This document shows, piece by piece, positions 22,461-32,637 of a stretch of DNA of 64,000 bases; the stretch's first letter is position 1; the number at the start of each line of letters is the position of its first letter. Origin of the DNA: Leucaena leucocephala (taxonomy: Eukaryota > Streptophyta > Magnoliopsida > Fabales > Fabaceae); NCBI GenBank assembly GCA_037074615.1, contig CM073524.1, forward strand, positions 16,383,406 to 16,447,405, written 5' to 3'. The notes under the pieces are model-generated. The model saw only the letters and a program-made list of their open reading frames with translations. It made no database searches and was not told the origin of the DNA. The translations under genes were made by a program, and so were the position numbers.

Positions 22461-23560
22461 ATGGGGTGCTCCTGTGTTATTTGTCAAGAAGAAGGATGGC
22501 AGTCTAAGGCTATGCATTGACTACCAGGAGTTGAATAAGATTACGGTCAAGAATAAGTATCCTCTTCCCAGAATCGATGATCTGCTAGACCAATTAGCAG
22601 AAGCGAGCTTATTCTCTAAGATTGACTTGAGATCTGGCTATCATCAGCTAAGGGTGAAGTCAGATGATATTCCAAAGACTGCTTTCAGGATGCGCTATGG
22701 ACATTTTGAGTTCCTTGTGATGCCTTTTGGGTTGACAAATGCACCTGCTATTTTCATGGATTACATGAACCGGATCTTCAGGCCTTATTTAGATCAGTTC
22801 GTTATGGTCTTCATTGATGATATCTTGGTGTACTCCAAATCTACAGAGGAACATGAAAGGCATTTGAGAATTGTTCTTAGTACCCTTAAAGAAAAATGCT
22901 TTATGCTAAGCTAAGTAAGTGCGAGTTTTGGCTTTCAGAAGTCAAATTTCTCGGTTTTGTCATATCCCGAGATGGGGTAGCTGTGGATCCTAGCAAAGTT
23001 GAAGCAGTTTTGAACTGGGAGTAGCCTAGGACAGTGACAGAGATCAGAAGCTTTCTTGGCCTAGCAGGGTACTATAGAAGATTTATTCAAGACTTTTCTC
23101 GAGTTGCCTTGCCACTTACCAAGCTTACCAGAAAGAACCAACAGTTTAAGTGGGATGAGAAGTGCGAGGCTAGCTTCCAAGAGTTGAACCAGAGATTAAC
23201 CACTACTCCCGTGCTGATTATTCCAGACCCAACTCAGACTTACGTAGTCTAAACTGATGCTAGCAAGCAGGGGTTGGGATGTGTGCTAATGCAGCAAGGT
23301 AGAGTAGTAGCCTACGCTTCTCGGTAGTTAAAGCCACATGAAGAGAATTATCCCACTCATGATCTGGAGCTTGCGGCGGTGGTTTACGCCCTAAAGATAT
23401 GGAGACACTATTTATACGGAGCAACTATAGAGTTGTATTGTGACCACAAAAGCCTGAAGTATCTACAGGATCAGAAAGAGCTGAATATGAGGCAACGGCG
23501 ATGGATGGAATTGTTGAAAATTATGACTTCCAAATTAAATACTATCCAGGAAAAGCCAAC
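22461..23560 (+). pseudogene. pol: RT and RNase H (E3)
   Basis: RT is open from 22474 to about 22890, with the catalytic FIDD intact (about 22812-22823) and GLTNAPA upstream. A shift follows at about 22900. The next frame has TAG at 23022 (shared with E1 at 45202), then RNase H with TDASKQG (about 23253-23273) preceded by TAA 23250 and followed by TAG 23325. YALKIWRHYL and the DHKSLKYL region are present. Another shift comes near 23515. Confidence 0.85.
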
Positions 23561-24831
23561 GTGGTAGCTGATGCCCTGAGTAGAAAAGTGGTGCAGGTTG
23601 CACACATGATGATCAAGGAGTTGGAATTAATAGAAGATATGCGTGATTGGAGCCCTCTATATCAAATGCAACTGACGGAGAGTTCTTACGGAGGAGTTCA
23701 TGTCAGAGCTTGTATAGAAGATGAGATAAAAGAGGCTCAAAAGCAGGATAAGCTCGCAGCAATATTCAAAGATAAGCTGGAGAGGGGGAGGACCAGGAAT
23801 TTTGAGATTTCTTCGGAAGGATTGTTGCAGTTCAGGGGAAGTCCCTATATCCCTAATGCTTTGGGATTAAGAGAAAGAATTCTAGAGGAAGCACATAAAA
23901 GCCGGTATACAGTACATCCAGGTATGACCAAGATGTACCATGATGTTAAAAGGTTATTTTGGTGGCCTGGATTGAAGAAGGATGTAGTGGCTTATGTGTC
24001 CAAGTGCTTGACCTGCCAGAAAGTAACAATTGAACATCAAAAGCCAGCGGGAACATTGCAGCCTCTAGATATCCCTGAGTGGAAATAGGATGGTATTGCC
24101 ATGGACTTTGTGGAAGGACTACCCATGACTCCAAGTAAACATGATGTAGTATAGGTAGTAGTTGATCGATTGACAAAGTCAGCACATTTCCTGGCAATCA
24201 ATAAAAGGGATTCTTTAGAAAAGCTGGCAAGGTTGTACATAAAAGAAATTGTTAGGCTTCATGGCATCCCAAGCAGCATTGTGTCCGATAGAGACCCTCG
24301 ATTTACTTCTAATTTCTGGAGGGCTTTACAAGAAGAAGTGGGCACTAGAAGATATGTTGAGAGCATGCGTTTTGGATTTCAAAGGCAGCTGGGATGTCCA
24401 TCTACCACTCATAGAGTTTGCGTATAATAATAGTTATCAGGCTAGCATCCAGATGGCACCCTTTGAAGCACTCTATGGACGTAAATGTAGATCCCCCTTA
24501 TGCTGGCTAGAATTGAGTGAGAGGAGAATGCTTGGTCCTGATATAGTGGATTAAACCGCAGAGCAGATTGCGGTGATTAGAAAAAGATTGCTGACAGCTC
24601 AAAGCAGACAGAAAAGCTATGCAGATGTCAGAAGGAAGTCATTAGAGTTTGAAAATGGTGAACATGTATTCCTTAAGTTAACTCCAACAACTGGAGCTGG
24701 GCGATCAATCAAAGTGAAGAAGTTACATCCAAGATACATCGGACCATTCCAAATTCTCTCAAAGGCGAGGACAATAGCTTATAGATTAGCTCTTCCTCCA
24801 AATCTTAGCCAGATACATGATGTGTTTCATG
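23561..24831 (+). pseudogene. integrase (E3)
   Basis: The zinc domain HPGM…CLTCQK lies at about 23917-24027, and the core has DFVEGLP and SDRDPRFTSNFW (to about 24320). TAG at 24086 and 24152 both replace Trp. About 70 bases after LQEEVG are deleted with a frame change, removing the Pro-Gln-Thr stretch present in E1 (YHPQTDGQSERTI) and with it the third catalytic acid. TAA at 24552 follows. The C-terminal domain (KVKKLHPRYIGPFQIL, about 24711-24760) is open. Confidence 0.83.
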
Positions 24832-25074
24832 TTCCCAATTAAAGAAGTATGTTCCAGATCCATCTCATGTAATTGAGCAAGATGAAGTAGCGTTACGAGA
24901 TGATCTGACTTATGAGGTTGGACCAGTACGAATTGCTGATTGAAAGGTCAAGCAGTTACGTAATAAGCAAATCCCTCTAGTTAAGGTGATCTGGAAAGGC
25001 TTGACTGAGCATGAAGCTACGTGGGAAACAGAAGAAAAGATGAAGGGGAAGTATCCTGAGTTGTTTTCATATAA
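24832..25074 (+). pseudogene. C-terminal tail with chromodomain (E3)
   Basis: After a shift at about 24838 the frame reads the linker and then a chromodomain core (VKVIWKGLTEHEATWETEE, about 24978-25034, ending YPELF near 25062). TGA at 24941 interrupts it. A chromodomain fused to integrase is the hallmark of chromoviruses and is known to steer insertion to heterochromatin, which fits the nested surroundings. The insertion of S2 at 25074 cuts the element between the end of pol and the PPT. Confidence 0.82.
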
Positions 25075-27615
25075 TGTAACACCCTAATTTTTAGGCCTAG
25101 AGATGCCAGAAGGAGAATTCAAGGGCATAATCGTAATTATGGGAAAGATTGGGCTGGTAGCCGATGAGTACCATATTTTGCCAGAAAATAGAGAAAATTA
25201 TGCTGATCATTTCACTGAACTGTGAAATGTGCATATGAGGTCTCTATGTGTATGAAAGAATTAGAAATGTGACCAAGGGTAAAATGGTCAATTTTTGAAA
25301 AGTGTGCGCGGGAGCGTACTTTCAGGCAAAAATGGCCCGGTCCGGATAAAATATCTGAAAATACCAAGAGATAGAGAAAAGGATTCCGGATTGAATGATG
25401 TAACACAGAATTTTGATTTGAGGTCCCGATTTTTCTTTAAAAATACTCGAAGATGGGAAATTACAGTTATAATCGGTAAAGGAAAGGCAGTCCGAATAGA
25501 AATGATCGGACAATGGCTAGAGGCCATACAGTGTTGTCTAAGGCCCATAGTGACACCAAGGAAGGCCCAGGCCCATAATATCAGTTCAGTGGTAAGAGGG
25601 GCCGGTGTCCGGGAAAAATGTGCAAAATGACGAAAATGCCCTTATGTTATAAAATAACTGAAGAATGAGTAAAGGGTATTTTGGTCATTTGGCTAAGGTT
25701 AGACAGTCAAGAAGGGGTATCTGGATAGTTGACCAGGGCCAGAGAATACTCTGGTAAAATATGAAAAGACAATAATGCCCCTAGACCTAGTAAAGGAAAT
25801 GAAAGGACTTGAGTGCAATTATGGAAAGTTTCAAGGCCAAAAAGGAAAGTAGACAAAAATGTGGGGTCCTTAAGTGTAATTTTAGCCAAGTAAAAAGGGA
25901 CTTAAATGAAAAGAAGAAAAGTTCCCTGGGGCTAAATTGTAATTAAAGAAAGTCAGGCCTGAAGTGGTTTAGACTGTCCGAAAGCATTTCAGTCCCAGAT
26001 TTCACCGGTAGAGAGAGCAAGTGACGCTCGGTAATCTGGCTTGATACAGGAACTTTTGAAGACTCCAGATAGCCAGAAATGGACTGATCGTCCAAAAGTT
26101 ATAAAAATTCATACCGGATATCCTAGAATTCAGATCTAGGTGAGAAAATACAGGATGATACGTCCTTATGGGACGGATGTCGAGAAACTGACAGAATACC
26201 GATAGGAGGCCTGTAGAAAAAGTTACTCGCAAATTAGAAAATTCAGACGGAGTGTGAGGCCTCCGGGTATCCGATAGGAAAATTTATCGGTATTTAAAAA
26301 GGGACTGAATAAGTTCGGATGACCTCGGTCAGATGACTGATATGACTCACAGGGATGCCTGAACACCCCAGGCCAGTGTATCGGACAGAAGGAGCCGGTG
26401 TCCGGATATGTGTATAAACGGTGAATAATATATAAAATATTCAATAATTATTAACGGGGGAGATTCCTCGTAATGCGTGCCATGAAGGTATTGGACCCAA
26501 AAAGGCCCAATTATGGCGCCAACAAAGGCCCAATAAGACCCTTAGACTGATAGGTGGGCCAGTGTCCGGCAGAATCCCGGAAAAGTGCGAAATTACAAAA
26601 ATGCCCCTGTGTTGTACAAAAGGGAAACAGATGAATGAAGGGCATTGTGGTCATTCTGGACAAGCCCAGGAGCCAAGGTATATACAAATAAAGTTACTTA
26701 GAGTCAGTATATGCCCTGACAGAGTACAGAAGGGTGTAAAATGACAATTTTACCCTTAGGGTTTAAATAGTACAAGAAAGGGCACCCAAGGGCATTTTGG
26801 TAATTTGCCAAGGGCTGTTTCTTGGGAATCGAGCCATCAGAGTACTTGAGCTTGATCAGGATCCAAGATAACATTCCCAGAGCCCAAAAACGTAGCCCAT
26901 GAAGTATGCGGGAAAAAGTGGCATTAAAATACTATTTTAATGTTGTTTCAATAAAGTAAAGTTACTCGGTCGGCACGATAACTGAGGAGGCGATCAGATA
27001 AAGTCCTGGATTTATCTGGATAGCATTGGAAGGCGTGAAAGGTCCCTTCCAGGTGCCACATGGCGTAATCTTAAAGGCAGAAGAAAAAGTTGAGGACACG
27101 TATTACGAGGCAGGACTCTGGACCGGTGAGTTAGCCCTGTGAGTCAGCTGCTGAGGTGTTAAGAAAAATAGGAAAATCCAGGAAAAACCAGGACCGCAGG
27201 ATCAGAGTTCATGGAAATTACGGGATTGCCATTGGAGGAGGTTATAAATACCCCCCTTGCTCTTCATTATGCATGGCCAAGGGCCTTTTAGAGAGAGGAG
27301 GAGGTGCTAGAGAGAGAAAGTGAGAGGAAGAAAGAAAGAAAGGAAGTTCTGGCGGAGCTGGAAGCAGAATAGAGATAGTAGAGTTCTGCTGAGCTCTTGA
27401 GGTAGTAACTAATCCTAACTTTTATGTAATGGCTTTGTGAGTTGTTGTGCTATTGTTTGGTTGGATTGTTATCTTATATGTTATGTCTGAAGCTCTGCTA
27501 TAATGCTATGATCATATGTTATTAAGCATGGAAGCACGCAGCATACTTATCTGTACACAATCACAAGCAAGCACTGTCACTCTGCATTACATATATTGTT
27601 ATGATTGTTGCTACT

Positions 27616-27633
27616 GAGATTCCCCCGAATCTC
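27616..27633 (+). repeat. conserved LTR hairpin (S2 copy)
   Basis: GAGATTC-CCCC-GAATCTC. Listed as the type example. Other copies: 3587, 13387, 30513, 35240, 37343, 41961, 48994, 53472, 58217 and 61863, and the variant stem at 10668 and 55455. Confidence 0.85.
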
Positions 27634-27752
27634 ATTCCAATAAGTAAACCATTACAGGTGAGGTTATGTCAAAATGAATTCTGGAAATTTTAAGAGACGC
27701 CGTTATGCTGCCAAAATTATGACAAGATGACAATAGTAGAGAAAGGAGCTGA

Positions 27753-27769
27753 TACGTACTGTGTACGTA
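27753..27769 (+). repeat. palindrome in the conserved LTR block
   Basis: TACGTAC-TGT-GTACGTA, a perfect 7-bp stem with a 3-base loop. The same palindrome heads the conserved block of S3 (about 35365), E1, E4 and D2. S1 has one changed base. Confidence 0.75.
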
Positions 27770-28635
27770 GGTACTGTCTAAGGAGGCTGGAAGTGAGTGG
27801 ACCTAGCCGGTTCATCCAGTCTTTCCTGGGTACTTACGTAGAATGGTAGTTCTCACGGGAATTACCGAATCAGTACAAGATCAGTTACTTTCTGAAGATG
27901 AAGCGTAGCGGTTATGCTGCCGGATTTCAGGCAGGAAAAGAAGTAATAGAGATATGAGAATTTATGTACATGACCGGATGTAAAACAACTTATTAATTAA
28001 TAATAATTGTTGTTTGGCATGTTTGACTGATATATGATGGATGTATGCCTATGTATGTAATGTTGGTTACTGAAAATTAACACTATGAACAGTAATCCGT
28101 GGGGACATGAGGATGTTTGACCCATAATTAAAAATAGTAAATGGATGAATAAATGTATGATATTTTTAAGGTAAATAGTAGACATACCAAGATTCGATTT
28201 GATATATAGTATGACTCATTTGGATGTCTACACAAGGAGATATAAATTATCAAAATTGGGACCAAAATTCTGGATTCAGGGAGAAAAACGTGGGATGAAC
28301 AGTACAGTTGACACGTTGACTGATGTTGACTTGGTCAACTAATGGTCAACGAGTTATTTTTACCTGAAAGATAATTGAGTTAGCTTAATTTAGCAATTAG
28401 AACCACTTCATTTCGATTTTTCTAGAATTAGTTATGATTTTTCGAAGTCAGATCACTCATCTGGAATTTTCATAGTGAACAGTACTCGATAAGAGTAAAA
28501 CTCCAGATTGAGAAATTGGACTTCAATGACCTTGAAAGTGGTTCTAAATGCTACTGAATGGTCCCTAAGACATATGAAAGGAAGGATGTTTCATATAATA
28601 TGTATAGTATAAATTTCGAGGATGAAATTTATTTT

Positions 28636-28648
28636 AAGGGGGAGAGAA
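28636..28648 (+). other. polypurine tract of E3
   Basis: AAGGGGGAGAGAA, preceded by TTTCGAGGATGAAATTTATT, the same context as the E1 and E2 tracts, and followed at once by the 3' LTR. Confidence 0.85.
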
Positions 28649-31496
28649 TGTAACATCCCTAATTTTCTGTACTGATTTATATGTACAGATTGAATGAAAT
28701 ATATGAATTATTTTTTTCAGGAAAAGGATGTGGTTATTTATGTAAAGAAAGGGATTAAATTGAAAAAGAAAGGAAATAAAAGGACTTGATTGCAATTATG
28801 GAAAGATTAAGGCTAAGAAGGAAAGGTAGACAAAAATGTGGGGTCCTTAAGTGTAATTTTAGCCAAATAAAGGGGCTTAATTGAAAAGAAGAAAAGATTC
28901 TGGGGCAAAAGTGTAATTATGAAAACCTGGACCGGAAATAGGCAAAAATAGTGATTGTGCTCCGATCAGCCCCATATCCCACCAGTAGGTAGAGCAAGTG
29001 ACGCTGGGTAATCCAGCCTAATATAGGAATTTTTCAAGACTCCAGATAGCCAAAATTGACCTGATAGTCCAAAAGTTATAAAAATTCCTACCAGATATCC
29101 TAGATTTCAGATATATGTGAGAAATTACAGGGTGAAGCATCCTGATAGGGCGAATGTCTGGAAACTGACAGAATACCGATAAGAGGCCTGTAGAAAAAGT
29201 TATTCACAAATTAGCAAATACAGACGGGAGTGTGAGGCCTCCAGGGATCCGATAGGGAGATTTATCGGTATTTAAACTAAGACTGAATGAGGTCAGGTAA
29301 CAACAGTCAGATGCCCGTTGTGACCCAAATGGCTGCCCAAACACAGTAGGGCAGTGTATCTGACAGAAGGAGCCGGTGTCCGGATATGTGTGTGAACGAT
29401 GTATAATAGCTAAAATTACTCGATGAACATGGACAGGGGAGGATTCCTCGTAATACATGCTGAGAAGGTAATGGACCCTGTAAGGCCCAATAATGGTGTC
29501 AACAAAGGCCCAATAAGACTCTTGGACTGATAGGTGGGTCAGTGTCTGGCAGAACCCCGAAAAAGTGCGAAATTACAAAAATACCCCTGTGTAGTACTAA
29601 AGGGGTAGCAGGTGTATGAAGGGCATTTTGGTCATTCTGGATAGGCCTAGAGGCCAAGACATATACAGGTGAAGTTAACCAGAGTCAGTATATGCCCTGA
29701 TAGAGTACAGAAAGGTGTAAAATGACAGTTTTGCCCTTAGGGTTAAGATAGTGCATGAAAGGGCACCCAGGGGTATTTTGGTCATTTCGCAGGGGATCTA
29801 TAATTGAGTGTAGACCCAGTATAAAAGTGTTAATGATATAAAGGACCCAGATACTAAATTTAAAGTCAGAGGACATAATATGGATTTTTAGAAAAATTAG
29901 ATTTAGAAAACGGTTCAGTTTTCGAGGCGACAGATCGGGCCGGTACTGGATTAGACCGGAAAGCTTCCAGAAGGCTTCTAGCTCCCTCCAATTTTGCCAT
30001 GTGAAGAATGTGAGGGGTGAGGTGTCCCTTGAGGTGTCCCCTTGATGAGGCAGTAAAGGAATAAAAGAAAAATAGGAAATTCTGGAAAAATCAGGACCAC
30101 AAGTTCATAAGGCTTCAAAATTACAAGAATGCCATTCATCAAAACTAGAAATATCCCCCTAGCTCTTCATTCTCACGACCAAGGAGCACTTTAGAGAGAT
30201 AAAGAAGTTCTTGAGAGAGAAAGTGAGAGAAAGAAAGAAGAAAGGAAGTTCTGGTGAAGTTGGAAGCAGTATAGAAGTTCTGGAGTTCTGCTTTTAAGGT
30301 AGTAACTAATCCTAACTTTTATGTAATGTCTTTGTGATTGGTTGTGCTATTGTTTGATTGGATTGTTGTCTTATATGTTATACTTGAAGCTCTATTACAA
30401 TGCTATGATCATATGTTATTCACTATGGAAGCACGCAGCATACTTATCTGTACACAATCATAAGCAAGCACTGTCACTCTGCATTACATATATTGTTATG
30501 ATTATTACTACTGAGATTCCCTCGACTCTCATCCCAAATAACCCATTACAGGGGAGGCTATGTCAAAGTAAATTTTGGAAATCTTGAAGGACGCCATTAG
30601 GCTGCCGAAATTCCGGTAAAGTGGTAAAGAAAGGAACTGATACGTACTATGTACATAGGTACTGTCTAAGGAGGCTGGAAGTGAGTGGACCTAGCCGGTT
30701 CATCCAGTCTTTCCTGGGTACTTACGTAGAATGGTGGTACTTATGTAGAATGGTAGTTCTTACGGGAATTACCGAATCGGTACAAGATCGGTTACTTTCT
30801 AAAGATGAAGTATAGCCGTTATGCTGCCGGATTTCAGGAGGAAAGGATGTATTAGAAATATGAGAATTTTATACATGTTATAATGTATAACAACTTATTA
30901 ATTATTAATGAGTATTGTTTAGCATGCTTGACTGATATATGATGGATTTATGCATATGTATGCAAAGTTGAGTGCTGAAATTTACCACTATGAACAGTAA
31001 CACGTGGTGACCTAATGATGTTTGACCCATGATTAAAAATAGTAAATGGATGAATAAATGTATGACATTTTTATGGTAAATAGTAGACATATTAAGCTTC
31101 GATTTGATATATAATATGTCTCGTTTGGATGTCTACACATGGAGTTATAAGTTGTCAAAGTTGGGACCAGAATGCTGGATTCAGGGGAAAAACGTGGGAT
31201 GAACAGTAACATTATAACGTTGACCTACGTTGACTTGGTCAAAGAATGAGCAATGAGTGTTTTTTCACTAAAATATAATTGAGTTAGATTCATGTAGAAA
31301 TTTGAACCACTTCATTTTGATTTTTCTATAATTAATTATGATTTTCCGAAGTCAAGTCACTCCTCTGGAATTTACACAGTGAACAGTACTCGAGAAGAAA
31401 AAAATTTCAGAATAGAAATTGGACTTCAATGACCTTGAAAGTGGTTCTAAATGCTACCAAATGATCCCTATAATGTACGAAAGTAAGGATATTTCA
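28649..31496 (+). mobile_element. 3' LTR of E3
   Basis: TGTAACATCCCTAATTTTCT to GGATATTTCA, 2848 bp. The place of the TATA box reads TAGAAATA (about 30146), and the conserved hairpin has a broken pair (GAGATTC…GACTCTC, 30513-30530). A 20-base stretch around TACGTAGAATGGT is duplicated inside the conserved block (about 30723-30755). Both promoter and hairpin look decayed, unlike those in S2 or S3. Confidence 0.88.
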
Positions 31497-31640
31497 AACT
31501 GCAACCTCGGGATCTAACTGCGATCAACCGCTAGCCTCTTCAGAATCTTACTGTGACTCTGAAGCTGTTAGAATCTAACTGTGACCCTGGAGCCATGCTA
31601 GGATCTAACTGCGACCCTCCAGAACCTAACTGTGATTCTG
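31497..31640 (-). repeat. 30-bp-unit array, E4 copy
   Basis: About six imperfect GTCGCAGTTAGATCC-type units on the minus strand. The border with the E3 LTR falls inside the last unit. Confidence 0.75.
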
Positions 31641-32637
31641 TTGTGCTGTATATCTCCCAGAGTTCTTAAACCAATAGACTAAGTTATAAGGTTAACTGCT
31701 TCCACCTGTTGACAACTCAATAAAAATTTTAAAAATGTATTCAGTAGCCTCATATTATTTACCCAGACTTTACATACTTCCTCTTGTACTCAGGAGTTCC
31801 TTCTCATCTTTCTTATTCTACTATGGTTTACCATTGGCTAGGGTCTAACCACCTGCCATTGCATTCTATTGCTATGGCCTCATCATAACTTCTCATTTCA
31901 ATAGAAATGGCCTTGAGTACTATATTCACAAGTCTGCAGAATTACCTGAGTAACCCCAATCATAAATCATATCTGAATATCATATCCTCACTTATCGTCC
32001 CATAAACTGAGACTATCTATCATCCTCAATACATTTCTTAGTGCATACCATATGCAACTATTCATCGTAACTTATGGCAACATAAGCCATATCATCATCA
32101 TAATTTGCTCAACCATCCATCGCACACTGCTATTAGGTAAGCTTTATAACATTCTTATTCCAGGTTTCTCATCTGACTAGCTTATCTAGCTTTGGCTGCC
32201 ATGCTACCCTTTTATCAGGGTATAAACTCAACCCTTCATTACTCTATCTTATATAGGGAATAGGGGAGTTACTTTATCTTTTAAACTGTGGCTATCTCTT
32301 TACTATCTCTTAACTTCTTCTATTTATCCATCAGTCCTAGTCTATTCTTGACTGGACTATGGTTCCTTATTGGCCTTTCTCTTGATCCTTAATTCTCATG
32401 GATCTCATCCATCATCTCCCACTATTACTTCTGTTCTCTAGGGTACTCTTCCCTAGGCCTACTATTTCTTCATGATGGAATCCCTCTGCTCAGGGAATAT
32501 TTAGCTCTTTATCTATTAACCATCACATCTCATACTATCTTATCTCAGATTAAATTTTTCCTTTCAACCATAATATAAGCTTTAACGTCCAAGGGTTTGA
32601 CTAACCCTAACTATTCTGTATATGCTTTCTCTACTTC
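31497..32637 (-). other. non-coding internal region of E4, part 1
   Basis: Minus-strand match to E2 internal DNA around 16860-18230, including the 30-bp-unit array (31497-31640) and the stretch with the multi-T run. No ORF shows any coding signal. It ends at 32633-32637 with the ACTTC target of S3 and resumes at 36206. Confidence 0.75.

Larger units (their letters stand above)
25075..28593 (+). mobile_element. solo LTR S2 (type A)
   Basis: TGTAACACCCTAATTTTTAG to GGATGTTTCA, 3519 bp, with perfect TSD TATAA at 25070-25074 and 28594-28598. TATAAATA is at 27243-27250, the GA-rich leader at about 27290-27350, the GAG|GTAGTAAC site near 27398, the perfect hairpin at 27616-27633 and the palindrome TACGTAC-TGT-GTACGTA at 27753-27769 within the conserved block. 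A 111-residue ORF at 25295-25630 recurs in S3 but lies in U3 and follows DNA conservation only. Confidence 0.93.
21073..31496 (+). mobile_element. E3, 5'-truncated chromovirus-type element
   Basis: Plus-strand gag fragment, PR, RT, RNase H, INT and chromodomain, then (after solo LTR S2) a PPT and complete 3' LTR. The 5' LTR, PBS, any ORF1 and the first half of gag are missing at the junction with E2. The last five bases after the 3' LTR are AACTG, but with no left end the target duplication cannot be tested. Confidence 0.87.

Noticed and set aside
25295..25630. 111-codon ORF, also at 32857-33192, seemingly conserved protein
   Set aside because: It lies in U3 of LTRs S2 and S3; similarity follows overall LTR identity, antisense ORFs are equally long there, and there is no known domain.
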